Assembly (NCBI RefSeq): GCF_900129425.1 | Contig: NZ_LT670817.1 | Coordinates: 372,001 to 436,000 of the forward strand | Origin: Bradyrhizobium erythrophlei | GTDB lineage: Bacteria; Pseudomonadota; Alphaproteobacteria; Rhizobiales; Xanthobacteraceae | Length of the DNA: 64,000 nt | Direction: 5' to 3' | Shown: piece after piece, positions 24,920 through 33,090 of the stretch | How positions within the stretch are numbered: position 1 is the first letter of the stretch | Layout: each line of letters starts with the position of its first letter | Made by a program: the position numbers and the translations under genes | Notes under the pieces: model-generated | What the model was told of the DNA's origin: nothing | The model's database searches: none | What the model saw: only the letters and a program-made list of their open reading frames with translations

Positions 24920-26164
24920 TCAACGCGAGCCGGTGCGCGGCATGGCGCTGAAGCCGCCAAAGCGGTGTCTGATGCGCCTGCCGAACGCCATCCCGGGTTT
25001 CTCGACCGCCAGATAGGTTGTCGCAGACACGCTGGCCAGCGCCAGCGCGGATAGCACGCCCACCGCCCAGTATTCAAACACTCCCTGCAGCGCGAAGATC
25101 TTGATCGACGGCACGGCGAACGCGGCGGTCAACACAATGCCTTGCATTAGATAGACGCTATAGCTGACGTTGCCGAGCCGGCGCGCGGCGGGTGTCGTCA
25201 GCAAGCCGAACAGCGTGCCGCCTTTGCAGACGGCATAGAAGAACAGCGCCATCAAGGCGATCTGCACGGAGCCCAGCGCCGTATCGAAGCCGACGAAAAT
25301 TGTGCCCAGGCATCCGAGTGCGATCGGCGATAACCAACCCGCAGGCATGCATTCGCGCATGCTGGTGCGGCGCAATGACGCGACCAACATACCCGACAGG
25401 AAGAAAGCCAGCAGATCGGCGACAATGCCCATCACGAGCCCCGCCGTCATGGGAGTCGCCAACCCGGCCGTCAGCGTCGGCTCGCAGGCGGATGTCAGCA
25501 GGCACGCCCCCAAGCCAATGCCGACAAACAGCGCATGCCGGCGCGAGCGGGCAATTATCGCGAGCAGCGGCAAGACCGCATAGAAGGCCCACTCGCAGAA
25601 TATGGTCCATGTCACGCCGGCGAGAATCAGTCCCGTCGCCTGATAGCCGTTGACCTCAGGCTGCTGCGGGAAAACGCCCAGCGCAAGCCACTCGGACACG
25701 GAGATGCAAACCGTTGCAAGGGGTTCCCTAAGTTGGAAACCGGTTCGGTATGCCACCACGAACAGCATCAGCACGACCACCAGTACGTACATCGGTCCGA
25801 TTCGGAAGACCCGTCCGAGATACAGCGTCCACCAGTCGGGGCGGCCGCGCGCATCAAGCAATTTTCCCCAGAACAGGAAACCGGTAATCATGAAGAAGCC
25901 ACCGAATCCAACCTGTCCCAGCAACGTATAGAAAGCCGACGGCGGATAATCCCAGATGCCGCTTTGCAGGTAGCGATGCGTGATGACGAAGTGATGGACG
26001 AACACGCTCAACGCGAGAAAGCCGCGCAAACCGTCGAGCGTTTCGGTCCGCATGCCGGCGGCCGCGCGTGCGTCGTCGACAAGCTTGAATGGCGGCAACC
26101 GGCCGCATGCGATGGAAACGACGAACACCAGAAGAAAGTACGGCCAGACAGCAAAGAGAGTCAT
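24920..26164 (-). CDS. Acyltransferase 3 family membrane protein
   Basis: A 414-residue protein with about ten transmembrane segments. The acyltransferase-3 motif is MRTETLDGLRGFLALSVFVH followed by HFVI, with GFFMITGFLFWGKLL and RIGPMYVLVVVLML downstream and a C-terminal YLAVEKPGMAFGRR, typical of the family. Members O-acylate surface polysaccharides, peptidoglycan or lipids. Its ATG overlaps the stop of a small upstream frame by four bases (ATGA). No glycosyltransferases are nearby, so the acceptor is unknown. Confidence 0.88.
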   Translation of the reverse strand: MTLFAVWPYFLLVFVVSIACGRLPPFKLVDDARAAAGMRTETLDGLRGFLALSVFVHHFVITHRYLQSGIWDYPPSAFYTLLGQVGFGGFFMITGFLFWGKLLDARGRPDWWTLYLGRVFRIGPMYVLVVVLMLFVVAYRTGFQLREPLATVCISVSEWLALGVFPQQPEVNGYQATGLILAGVTWTIFCEWAFYAVLPLLAIIARSRRHALFVGIGLGACLLTSACEPTLTAGLATPMTAGLVMGIVADLLAFFLSGMLVASLRRTSMRECMPAGWLSPIALGCLGTIFVGFDTALGSVQIALMALFFYAVCKGGTLFGLLTTPAARRLGNVSYSVYLMQGIVLTAAFAVPSIKIFALQGVFEYWAVGVLSALALASVSATTYLAVEKPGMAFGRRIRHRFGGFSAMPRTGSR

Positions 26165-26421
26165 ACCGGCTCCACATCAAATTGATTTGTTCGCGCGATG
26201 ATGCTGCCGCTCGCCCCGGCAAAACCGCCGTCGCCTCCCGTTCCGCCATCCGCCGATGCCGGGAGCGCAGCGCCGGTCACCAGCGCGCTGCATATGACCG
26301 CCGTTGCGAACGCGGATTGGCAGAGCGACGAGGTTCGAATGGTGCGTGATAATTTTCGGCGGGAAATAGCCGTCTCTGTGAGAATTCGCACGTGAGTCTG
26401 ACTGGACTTTCCAATACTCAT
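26161..26421 (-). CDS. Possible small exported protein coupled to the acyltransferase
   Basis: An 86-residue frame with a plausible signal sequence (FATAVICSALVTGAALPASA|D) after a basic N-terminal stretch, then a Gly-rich mature peptide (GGTGGDGGFAGASG) ending in FDVEPV. It matches no family I recognise. Support comes from the signal-like segment and the four-base ATGA overlap with the acyltransferase start, a common translational-coupling arrangement. The N-terminus may start later than 26421. No strong ribosome-binding site is visible, so confidence is limited. Confidence 0.42.
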   Translation of the reverse strand: MSIGKSSQTHVRILTETAISRRKLSRTIRTSSLCQSAFATAVICSALVTGAALPASADGGTGGDGGFAGASGSIIARTNQFDVEPV

Positions 26422-26982
26422 CGTGCCATTCGCGGCTCGAGATTCCCGGTAAGCATTCTGGCAAAGACCGAAACGAAAGTCTCATCCTCCGCGGGTTCCA
26501 TTGGCGATTTCCAATGCCTGTGGCGTAAAAGCTACGTCTGGATTCCAAAGACCACAGCGCGTCCGGCGCTAACGAATCTTGAGGGCTCCTCGATGAGACA
26601 AAAATAGCCGCGGTCTGTTTGCGGCTTGAGTTGCTTGCGCAGTTGCCGATTGCAGCACGGGTCCGGAAAATACGCCGCGGTCGTCCGCTTTGGTGCGCAT
26701 TCCGGACTCAATTCGGACATCGCGAGGTCCGAAAGGTGCCAAAACCCGAAATCAGCCCAACGCTAAGCCGCTAGACGCGCGCGCTGTGCGTTTTCCGAGC
26801 CGCGGGGAGGATACGCTTTGTCGCGCCGTAGACGCGCAGGTGGTCGATCGTAAACCTAAGTATCCCCGTCTCACACACATGTAAGGGACTGATAAACGTC
26901 CGTGCAATGGTCCGGTCCGTCTCTCTGTGATTAGTTGTACTTTGACAGCGTTATTCAGTCCAACCGGGATTGCGGAGGCGAA
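26422..26982. other. Intergenic region, mostly featureless
   Basis: About 560 bases with no convincing gene on either strand. It contains the second copy of a short duplicated segment (26682-26742, matching 22789-22850). A 71-codon plus-strand frame at 26392-26607 overlaps the small exported-protein frame and has no homology I recognise, so it is not called. Confidence 0.5.
26682..26742 (+). repeat. Short direct repeat, copy 2 (copy 1 at 22789-22850)
   Basis: Both copies begin CGTCCGCTTTGGTGCGCATT and share CTCAATTCGGA and GGTCCGAAA. They are in the same orientation about 3.9 kb apart, and flank the cyclase, acyltransferase and small exported-protein genes. The spacing of the last third differs by one or two bases. 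Confidence 0.75.
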
Positions 26983-27204
26983 ATGCTGAGCAAGGAATAT
27001 TTGGAGACGGCACGGACCATACTCCGGGCTGCCCAAACAATGACGGACCAACGCGTAGCGAGTCAGCTTAGGGCACTTGCTGAGGACTATGAGCGGCGAG
27101 CTGAGAAAGCCGCCCACGCTGATGCGGCCAAGGCGTTGGCTCGGTCGGCTGCTCGCGAATCTAAGCGCAGAGTGGAAGAATGGGATCGCGAAATGGAGGT
27201 GTAG
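26983..27204 (+). CDS. Small hypothetical protein, charged and helical
   Basis: A 73-residue protein beginning MLSKEYLETARTILRAAQTM. It is rich in Ala, Arg and Glu and probably all-helical (LRALAEDYERRAEKAAHADA), ending in KRRVEEWDREMEV. GCGGAGG about ten bases before ATG 26983 is a good ribosome-binding site; the longer frame to 26935 lacks one. Similar small helical proteins are frequent in Bradyrhizobium and have no known function to my knowledge. It is followed after four bases by another small gene. Confidence 0.6.
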   Translation: MLSKEYLETARTILRAAQTMTDQRVASQLRALAEDYERRAEKAAHADAAKALARSAARESKRRVEEWDREMEV

Positions 27205-27208
27205 CGTC

Positions 27209-27364
27209 ATGAACGTCAACATCCAAAAGCTTAACGGCTTGTGGCATCTCATCGTCGGGTCGTGTCAGATCCGGACTCCGTTCCTGGAGGCACAGGACCG
27301 GGCGCTAGTCGTTGCATACGCCCGCCGGGTCTACCCGGGCGCCAGGATCTTCGAACGCGACTGA
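27209..27364 (+). CDS. Small hypothetical protein, partially duplicated at 35 kb
   Basis: A predicted 51-residue protein, MNVNIQKLNGLWHLIVGSCQ onward, ending RVYPGARIFERD. GGAGG at about 27196, inside the previous gene's end, precedes the ATG, so the two small genes look coupled. The last 20 codons and stop are repeated as a diverged fragment at 35083-35145, on the other side of the malonate decarboxylase operon. No family or function is recognised. Confidence 0.55.
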   Translation: MNVNIQKLNGLWHLIVGSCQIRTPFLEAQDRALVVAYARRVYPGARIFERD

Positions 27365-27372
27365 CCGTTAAG
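27308..27372 (+). repeat. Left copy of duplicated gene-end sequence
   Basis: Positions 27308-27372 match 35083-35145 with roughly six substitutions and a two-base gap, both reading GTCGTTGC, then GGGTCTACCCGGGCGCCA, then GACTGACCGTTAAG. A second short match follows on each side: 27388-27420 and 35808-35839 share 32 bases with one mismatch, beginning TACGGGTTGTGTGTCA. Both pairs are direct and bracket the malonate decarboxylase operon. Confidence 0.8.
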
Positions 27373-27400
27373 CGGGGAATCAGGCGGTACGGGTTGTGTG

Positions 27401-28572
27401 TCAGGAGCATCGCCAGGCGACCACGCCGTCGGACAGAGTCGCTCTTATCAGCGTCGTTGGCGCTCCTGTATCGGCAGCAATCTGCGCGAGCCCACTCGCC
27501 GTTCGAAACAGGTAAGCGCCGGGCAACATCGACACGACCGATGCGAACCCGACGGCGGCGAGCGGCATTCGCCAATGGTTGGACACGGGTGTCAGGATCA
27601 GACCGACCGTTAGGCATGCCACGAACGCCCCGCCTGCCGGACCGAAACCAAGTTCCGCAATCACAAACCACCTGAGCGCATGGGCCAGCGCGCCTACTGC
27701 CACGGGCCAGGGGAGCATCCTGAGAGGGGTCGAAAAGAAGACGCCGTAGGCCGCGGCCGCGACGGCGGCGGCAATCACGTCTTGCCATAGTGGCACGCGT
27801 CGTTCGGCGGGTTCGAGTGGTAAGTTTACGCCGAGAAGCGCCAAGCCACAAAGAAGTCCGATTGCGATCGCGAGCACTACGAGGAGGGCGAAGAGGATCC
27901 GGGACGCGCCGAGATGGATGCGGCTGCGGATCAGATCGAGGCCGCCGTTCAGGATATGGGGTCCTGGCAAGAGGATCATGCAGGGGCAGACTGCCACGAG
28001 CCGCAACGACGAACTGAGCTGGGAACGGACCGCCAGCGCACCGACGACTCCGGCGAGAAGGGCCGCGCAGAAGGGATGCAGGAAGACGTTCTCACTAACG
28101 CGCGCCAAGACACGGCGCAGCAGGCGCCCATGCCGGCACTCCCGGCGATCACGGCCGCCGCAGGGAAATTATCGACTCCGAAGATCACGCTCAACGCCGT
28201 GGCACCGGCCGCCGCCGCGATAGCGAACAGCCAGGTCGGGGCGGGGCGCGCGTGCGAGGCCGTCTCGATTTCGGCCCGTGCCTCCTCGGGTTTGAGATCG
28301 CCGGCGGCAAGCTCGTCGATGACCCGCATCACTGAAGCGACGCGATCCATTTCCACACCGGTTGGTTCAGCCGCTTCGAGCCGGAGCAGCGCGCCGTTGG
28401 CGCTATCGACTTGAAGCGCCAGCTCGTCCCAGCGCACCGACAATTTGGCACGCAGACCGAGAACGTCGGCGAGCCTTGCAGCCGCCGTCACCGTCTGTTC
28501 TGTCGATTCGCCATTGACGAACAGGCCCTTGGCGGCGGTTAGGACAAACCTGGAGCGCTCTTCGATGTCCAT
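27401..28572 (-). pseudogene. Frameshifted ThrE-type (DUF1212) threonine/serine exporter family gene
   Basis: Two overlapping frames encode successive parts of one ThrE-family protein. The first (from ATG 28572, with GGAG seven bases upstream) gives the cytoplasmic N-terminal domain with NGESTEQTVTAAARLADVLG, and the first membrane segments (WLFAIAAAAGATALSVIFGV). The second frame carries on at about 28110 with RRVLARVSENVFLHPFCAAL and the ThrE_2-like membrane half to 27401. One base appears lost or gained around 28115-28130, near TGGGCGCCTGCTGCGCCGTG. Intact members are about 400 residues. It follows mdcH by 79 bases on the same strand. A sequencing error cannot be excluded. Confidence 0.72.
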
Positions 28573-28651
28573 ATCGGTTCTCCGCCCACAGAGAGACCGG
28601 CGCGCTGCATTCCGATGTGCAACTTGCGTTTACGCTTTGCAACGGCGCCGG

Positions 28652-29593
28652 CTATCGGGCAGACGATCTCTGCATCCAGTGCTTAACTCCGAGAAGTGAA
28701 TGGAATTCCGACAGGCTATGCGCGTCGCTTTCCGGCATGAATTCGCGCATGAACCGGGCGAGCGCGTTGCCGGGGCCGAGTTCAACAACCTTGGTGACAC
28801 CTGCCGCACGGCAAGACTCCATGCAGGCAGCCCAATCCACCGTTTGTTGAATCTGACGTGCCAGTTTGTCCGCGCCCGCATGCACATCGAACACCGCGGC
28901 TCCGTCTATTCCACTCAGTAGGCGGACACTGGGCGGCACTGCAGCGGACAGGTGCGCTTTTTTCAGCGCTTGGCGGAACCGGTCGCTGGCACCTGCTAGT
29001 AGCGGCGTGTGCGACGCGACCGCGACAGGCAATCTCGTCATGCGCCTGGCACCCGCGGCCTGGGCATCATGAATCACGGCTTCGAGTGCCCTCCTGGTGC
29101 CCCCGACCAACATTTGATCTTCACCGTTGACGATCGCGATATAAGCGCCGTGCGCTCTACAGATTGGATCCAACGCCGCTCGCCGAAGACCGTGGATGGC
29201 GACGAGCCCGGATGGCTCTTTCGTCGCTTTGTCCATCGCGGTCGCGCGCCGGGCCGCGAGATCGAAAACGCTCTCATAATCAATTAAGCCCGCGACACCC
29301 CAGGCTGCGAGCTCCCCTACGCTGTAGCCTGCGACCAAAAGCGGGCGCGGCACCTTCGCGCTCAACACCGCCCAGGCTGCCATCGCTTGTGTGCAACACA
29401 GAATTTGCCCGAGCTTGTCCGCGTGCAGATCGTCGTTGCTAGCCTCGCGCACCAGTTGCCGCGGATCTTGGCCGTCCAAAACCGATTTTGCGGCTTCAAA
29501 CACTTGGTCCGCTTCCGGTGCATCGGCCAGCAGATCAAACATGCCTGCGCCCTGATAGCCCTGGCCGGAGCAAAGGATGGCTATGGCACTCAC
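28652..29593 (-). CDS. mdcH: Malonate decarboxylase epsilon subunit, malonyl-ACP transferase type
   Basis: A 313-residue FabD-like acyltransferase. The nucleophile is Ser91 in VAGYSVGELAAW, with the partner histidine in VASHTPLL and QGYQGAGMFD at the N-terminus. MdcH transfers a malonyl group from malonyl-CoA to the acyl carrier subunit MdcC, priming the decarboxylase cycle. It starts at GTG 29593, preceded by GGAGG, and overlaps the mdcB stop by four bases (GTGA). It is the last intact gene of the mdc operon. Confidence 0.93.
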   Translation of the reverse strand: MSAIAILCSGQGYQGAGMFDLLADAPEADQVFEAAKSVLDGQDPRQLVREASNDDLHADKLGQILCCTQAMAAWAVLSAKVPRPLLVAGYSVGELAAWGVAGLIDYESVFDLAARRATAMDKATKEPSGLVAIHGLRRAALDPICRAHGAYIAIVNGEDQMLVGGTRRALEAVIHDAQAAGARRMTRLPVAVASHTPLLAGASDRFRQALKKAHLSAAVPPSVRLLSGIDGAAVFDVHAGADKLARQIQQTVDWAACMESCRAAGVTKVVELGPGNALARFMREFMPESDAHSLSEFHSLLGVKHWMQRSSAR

Positions 29594-30465
29594 GAATGGG
29601 CCTCCAGGCTGTCGAGGAAAAGGGTGATCGCCAGTAAGTCCGCGCAGCCGCCAGGGCTGAGGTGGCGTGCGACAAAGGTTCGATGCACCGCCTCGGCTCG
29701 CTCGCGCCACTCTGCCTGCCCGACACCGCCCTGTTCGAGAAAGCCGGCCGCCGCATCCTGGGCGTAACGCAGGCCAACGAAACCGCCACGGTGCAGCAGA
29801 TTGGTGTCGTCCATCGAGGCCAGGATTGCAAAGAAGCTGTGAACGCGTGCGGCCTCAGCATCCTCGGGTGCCAGCCTGTGGCCGAACCGCAGTGCAGGCA
29901 GCCCCACCTCGATCGCGTGCGGAAAACCAGCGGCGGCTTGCGCCCGCGCGCCGCCCGCGCCAAATTTGCGCAGAGCATTCGTTCCATGGCTGTGTAGTGG
30001 GATGGGGCCACGCATTATTGCCTGCCCCCATCGTTGGCGAACGGTGGCGCCCAGCATATTGGCGCTCCAATGGCACTCAGCACGCGCCGTCTCAGACCAG
30101 GTAGCACCAGCGGCCGCGCACAGCAGGCCCAGGCTGAAGATGGCACCCCGGTGCGTGTTGACGCCGCCTGTCGCGGCCAGCATCGCACGCTCCGCCTCCA
30201 ATCCAATCTCGCGGAGCTTGTTCATGCTGGATCCGGCGGCGCCGGCGACAGTCAGATAGCCGTAAAACGGTGTAATTGCCCTAGTGCTGGCTTTGAACGT
30301 GCCGGCATCCATGTCGTTGTGGCTGCCCGAATCCACGTGACTGACGAGTCCCGGCTTGGGCCAGGTCTCTAGCTCTGCTAGCAACGCGGCCCCTGCAGCA
30401 GCGGCCACATGGTCCGCGACGCGGTCGGGCATGCAGCGCGTTGCTTGCTGGGGGGCGGTCGTCAC
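29590..30465 (-). CDS. mdcB: Triphosphoribosyl-dephospho-CoA synthase, malonate type
   Basis: A 291-residue CitG/MdcB-family enzyme making 2'-(5''-triphosphoribosyl)-3'-dephospho-CoA, precursor of the MdcC prosthetic group, from ATP and dephospho-CoA. Family signatures include AELETWPKPGLVSHVDSGSH followed by NDMDAGTF, GGVNTHRGAIFSLGLL, DDTNLLHRGG and LSPGGCADLLAITLFL. It starts at GTG 30465 and overlaps mdcG by four bases. Its position between mdcG and mdcH differs from orders in which mdcB follows mdcA. Confidence 0.93.
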   Translation of the reverse strand: MTTAPQQATRCMPDRVADHVAAAAGAALLAELETWPKPGLVSHVDSGSHNDMDAGTFKASTRAITPFYGYLTVAGAAGSSMNKLREIGLEAERAMLAATGGVNTHRGAIFSLGLLCAAAGATWSETARAECHWSANMLGATVRQRWGQAIMRGPIPLHSHGTNALRKFGAGGARAQAAAGFPHAIEVGLPALRFGHRLAPEDAEAARVHSFFAILASMDDTNLLHRGGFVGLRYAQDAAAGFLEQGGVGQAEWRERAEAVHRTFVARHLSPGGCADLLAITLFLDSLEAHS

Positions 30466-31130
30466 GACAGCGACACCGGCGTGCGGAACAGCGCGGCCCT
30501 GGTTCGGATCTCAACGCCATCCATTGTCTTGACCAGCAGTTCGTCACGGAGGTTGGCACCACTACGGGCCAGCTCGCGCCAATTCACCGCCGCGCCGTCG
30601 GGCAACTCCAGTTCACCGTCGAGGCGAACCGAGGCGTCCGCGTCCAGCCGAAACAATCGTTCCACGAGCGAGGCGACGCTTCGCTCTTCCGAAATCGACC
30701 AGAGCAGATCGATGTCGGATCGCTGGGTCAGGTAGGACAGGCCGGTTACATGCTGCCAAAGCAGCGAACCGAATACACGCGGCGTTATCCCCTCTGCCTT
30801 GCCGACGTTGAGCAACGCGGCGACGATCGGATGCCAGGCAGAAGGTGCCGTCGACGCCGCATCGCGAAGCAGCACCGGCGGCAACACCGTCACAACTGCG
30901 CCCGAAGCAAAGCTGAAGGCGAGACGTCGCTTGCCGTAATCGGGCGGCAGCGGCAACGCCGCCGGTACGCCGTCGGCGTAATCTCCGGCCATGCGCCGCC
31001 GCACGATCACTGGCCGATTGAGCCGCGCCCAGTCTGCCACAAGCGGCAAATCCGCGAGATGAGGATTGCATCGAAGCATGGCGTCCCATGCACCGGGCTC
31101 CACCCGCAGCAGATCATGTCGATGCAACAT
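30462..31130 (-). CDS. mdcG: Malonate decarboxylase holo-ACP synthase
   Basis: A 222-residue nucleotidyltransferase that attaches the triphosphoribosyl-dephospho-CoA group to the MdcC serine. It begins MLHRHDLLRVEPGAWDAML; the core has VFGSLLWQHVTGLSYLTQRS followed by DIDLLW, whose Asp pair is the expected metal site of the family. ATG 31130 lies 17 bases inside the end of mdcE and has GGAGACAAGA upstream. An upstream start at 31157 is possible but would overlap more. Confidence 0.92.
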   Translation of the reverse strand: MLHRHDLLRVEPGAWDAMLRCNPHLADLPLVADWARLNRPVIVRRRMAGDYADGVPAALPLPPDYGKRRLAFSFASGAVVTVLPPVLLRDAASTAPSAWHPIVAALLNVGKAEGITPRVFGSLLWQHVTGLSYLTQRSDIDLLWSISEERSVASLVERLFRLDADASVRLDGELELPDGAAVNWRELARSGANLRDELLVKTMDGVEIRTRAALFRTPVSLS

Positions 31131-31857
31131 TCTTGTCTCCGCCCGTCGCCTCTGCAATTACCCGCTTCGCGACCACCGCCGCCATGGCCCGACCCTTGCG
31201 TTGCGCTCCCAGCTCATCGCGGCTATCAGCCGGCGAGGTATTGCGCAGCGCCTCCTCGAGCTGATCATCAAGCGGCTTGTCGGGGTCCCAGATTTCTGCG
31301 ACGGCGCCCATCTGCAACAAATGGTCAAGGCCTGGCGCGAAGACCGGCGTCTGCTTCGCGAGCTTTTTCAAAGTATTCAGGGGCAGCTTCGTGACCCGCG
31401 CCACTGACGGCAGATCCATCACCGTAGGTTCGGCGCCCGGCAGGCCAATGAGGCGGTCAGTCGCCAAAGCGGTTGCCAGGAACGCGCCCGCGGCCGCTTT
31501 GCCGTATTCCAGCCCGATGGTCCGATGTCCTTGCTGGCTGGCCAGCAGCAGGCACTTGGCCAGATGCGCGAGGTATTCGTTCAGACCGCGCATCTCGTCG
31601 CGCCGGGCCATGAGCTGACCCTGCGTGTCCACCAACACCAGAATCGGCGTTTTGCCCCCTTTAGCGACCACGCGCAGCACCTCCTCCGCAAGTGGCAGCA
31701 CGCCCGCCGTCCCTAGAGCTTCACCGTTCGCAACGCCGATTACCGCGATGGCGTCACCATTCTTGCGCTTGCCAGTCCCGGTAATGATGCCGGCAGCGTT
31801 CGTCTTCACTTCGTGACCTGACGGGAATAGGCCTCTGAGAATCTCATCGAGCGTCAT
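31114..31857 (-). CDS. mdcE: Malonate decarboxylase gamma subunit
   Basis: A 247-residue crotonase-fold carboxyl-transferase/decarboxylase subunit. With MdcD it decarboxylates malonyl-S-MdcC to acetyl-S-MdcC. Visible features are TPILVLVDTQGQLMARRDEM, GLEYGKAAAGAFLATALATD and EPTVMDLPSVARVTKLPL. Start and stop both overlap the neighbouring genes (14 bases with mdcD, 17 with mdcG), typical of tightly coupled subunit genes. The C-terminus (SPADSRDELGAQRKGR) is intact. Confidence 0.93.
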   Translation of the reverse strand: MTLDEILRGLFPSGHEVKTNAAGIITGTGKRKNGDAIAVIGVANGEALGTAGVLPLAEEVLRVVAKGGKTPILVLVDTQGQLMARRDEMRGLNEYLAHLAKCLLLASQQGHRTIGLEYGKAAAGAFLATALATDRLIGLPGAEPTVMDLPSVARVTKLPLNTLKKLAKQTPVFAPGLDHLLQMGAVAEIWDPDKPLDDQLEEALRNTSPADSRDELGAQRKGRAMAAVVAKRVIAEATGGDKNVAST

Positions 31858-32770
31858 GGTTGGCTTCCTTGATGCTGTTCGCGAGTGCAATAAATTTCTT
31901 GGCGTCCATATCCCGGATCGTCTCCGGCTCCTGGATGCCCAGGATCCGCCACATGGAAACGGCGTCATCGCACGCGCAGAGCCGCTTTTGACGCGCCGCC
32001 AGCCGTTCCTGCTCCGCCTGCATCGTTTTGAGATCGAACGCCGGGACCTTCGACATGAGGGCCTTGGTCGCGGCGCGGAATCCTTCCATGGAATCCTCGG
32101 CAAAAGCATCGGCCCCACCGAGCAGCCGACGGTTCTTGCCGCCGTCGGTACTCCACACCAGCGCCTTGTCCTCGGAATCGAATTCCTCGACGCCCTTGTT
32201 CGTCTCGATCACCTCCGGACCGGAGACGCCGGTGCGCCCTTGCCCTGATATGACGATGCGGGAACAGGTCGCCGTCGTCAGGCCCGCTCCGCCGAATGCG
32301 CCGGCCTTGCCGCCGACCAGAGCGATCACTGCAACGCCCGCGCAGCGGGCCTCGACGATGGCGCGCATCAACTCGGCGACCGCCAGTTCGCCTGCGTTCG
32401 CCTCCTGCAAACGTACCCCTCCGCTATCCATAAGCAGCAGAACGGTCTGGGGCAGGCTCTTATGATCGCGTGCGGCGCGCACGAGACCCACCAATTTGGC
32501 GCCGCTGACTTCGGCGAAGGTGCCGCCCATGAATTGGCCCTCCTGGGCTGCGACGAGCACGTCCTTTCCGCCCAACTTGCCGCGACCGATGACGACTCCG
32601 TCGTCGAATGCCGAAGGCACGTCGAACAGATGAAGGTGCGGACTCTGAATGCGCTCGGATGGCCCCAAGAACTCTGTGAAGCTGTCCGGGTCCAACAGGC
32701 CCGCCACACGTTGGCGTGCAGTCGCCTGAAACCAACTGGCTTGGGCGCTTGTTGCTGCGTCTTCCATCAT
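31844..32770 (-). CDS. mdcD: Malonate decarboxylase beta subunit
   Basis: A 308-residue acyl-CoA carboxylase-type subunit forming the decarboxylase heterodimer with MdcE. It starts MMEDAATSAQASWFQATARQ; the oxyanion-type motifs are LLLMDSGGVRLQEANAGE and GGKAGAFGGAGL, followed by GRTGVSGPEVIETNKGVEEF. Its length matches the family. The start overlaps the mdcC stop by four bases. Either of the two tandem ATGs may be used. Confidence 0.94.
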   Translation of the reverse strand: MMEDAATSAQASWFQATARQRVAGLLDPDSFTEFLGPSERIQSPHLHLFDVPSAFDDGVVIGRGKLGGKDVLVAAQEGQFMGGTFAEVSGAKLVGLVRAARDHKSLPQTVLLLMDSGGVRLQEANAGELAVAELMRAIVEARCAGVAVIALVGGKAGAFGGAGLTTATCSRIVISGQGRTGVSGPEVIETNKGVEEFDSEDKALVWSTDGGKNRRLLGGADAFAEDSMEGFRAATKALMSKVPAFDLKTMQAEQERLAARQKRLCACDDAVSMWRILGIQEPETIRDMDAKKFIALANSIKEANHDAR

Positions 32771-33078
32771 TCGGCCTCCATCAGCGCGCTTCCCTGCATC
32801 AGGCGCAGGTAAACAGTGTCAGGCCGCGCGCCCCCGTCATTGATCGAGATGCGCAAACCTCCAGGCGAAGTCCGCTCGACGAATTCGGCGACCACCGCCT
32901 TCCAGGTCTCGTCATAGCCGTTGAGCGGTGTGGCGATGTCCACCTCGCACGCAGTTTCTGGAAGCACGCGCTCCAGCAGCACTTCCAGATTTCCTGACGC
33001 GACCACGCCGATGATCGCTTGGTCCTTCTTGCCGGACAGGCGACGCTTGGCCTTGTGCCTAAAGCTCAGTGTCTGCAT
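32767..33078 (-). CDS. mdcC: Malonate decarboxylase acyl carrier protein, delta subunit
   Basis: A 103-residue acyl carrier subunit. The serine that carries the 2'-(5''-phosphoribosyl)-3'-dephospho-CoA group is predicted as Ser28 in VVASGNLEVLLER. The second half (TPLNGYDETWKAVVAEFVER and INDGGARPDTVYLRLMQG) is typical of MdcC/CitD-type carriers. It lies 12 bases after mdcA and overlaps mdcD. Without priming by MdcB, MdcG and MdcH it would be inactive, and all three are encoded downstream. Confidence 0.93.
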   Translation of the reverse strand: MQTLSFRHKAKRRLSGKKDQAIIGVVASGNLEVLLERVLPETACEVDIATPLNGYDETWKAVVAEFVERTSPGGLRISINDGGARPDTVYLRLMQGSALMEAE

Positions 33079-33090
33079 GATCCGCGCCTC

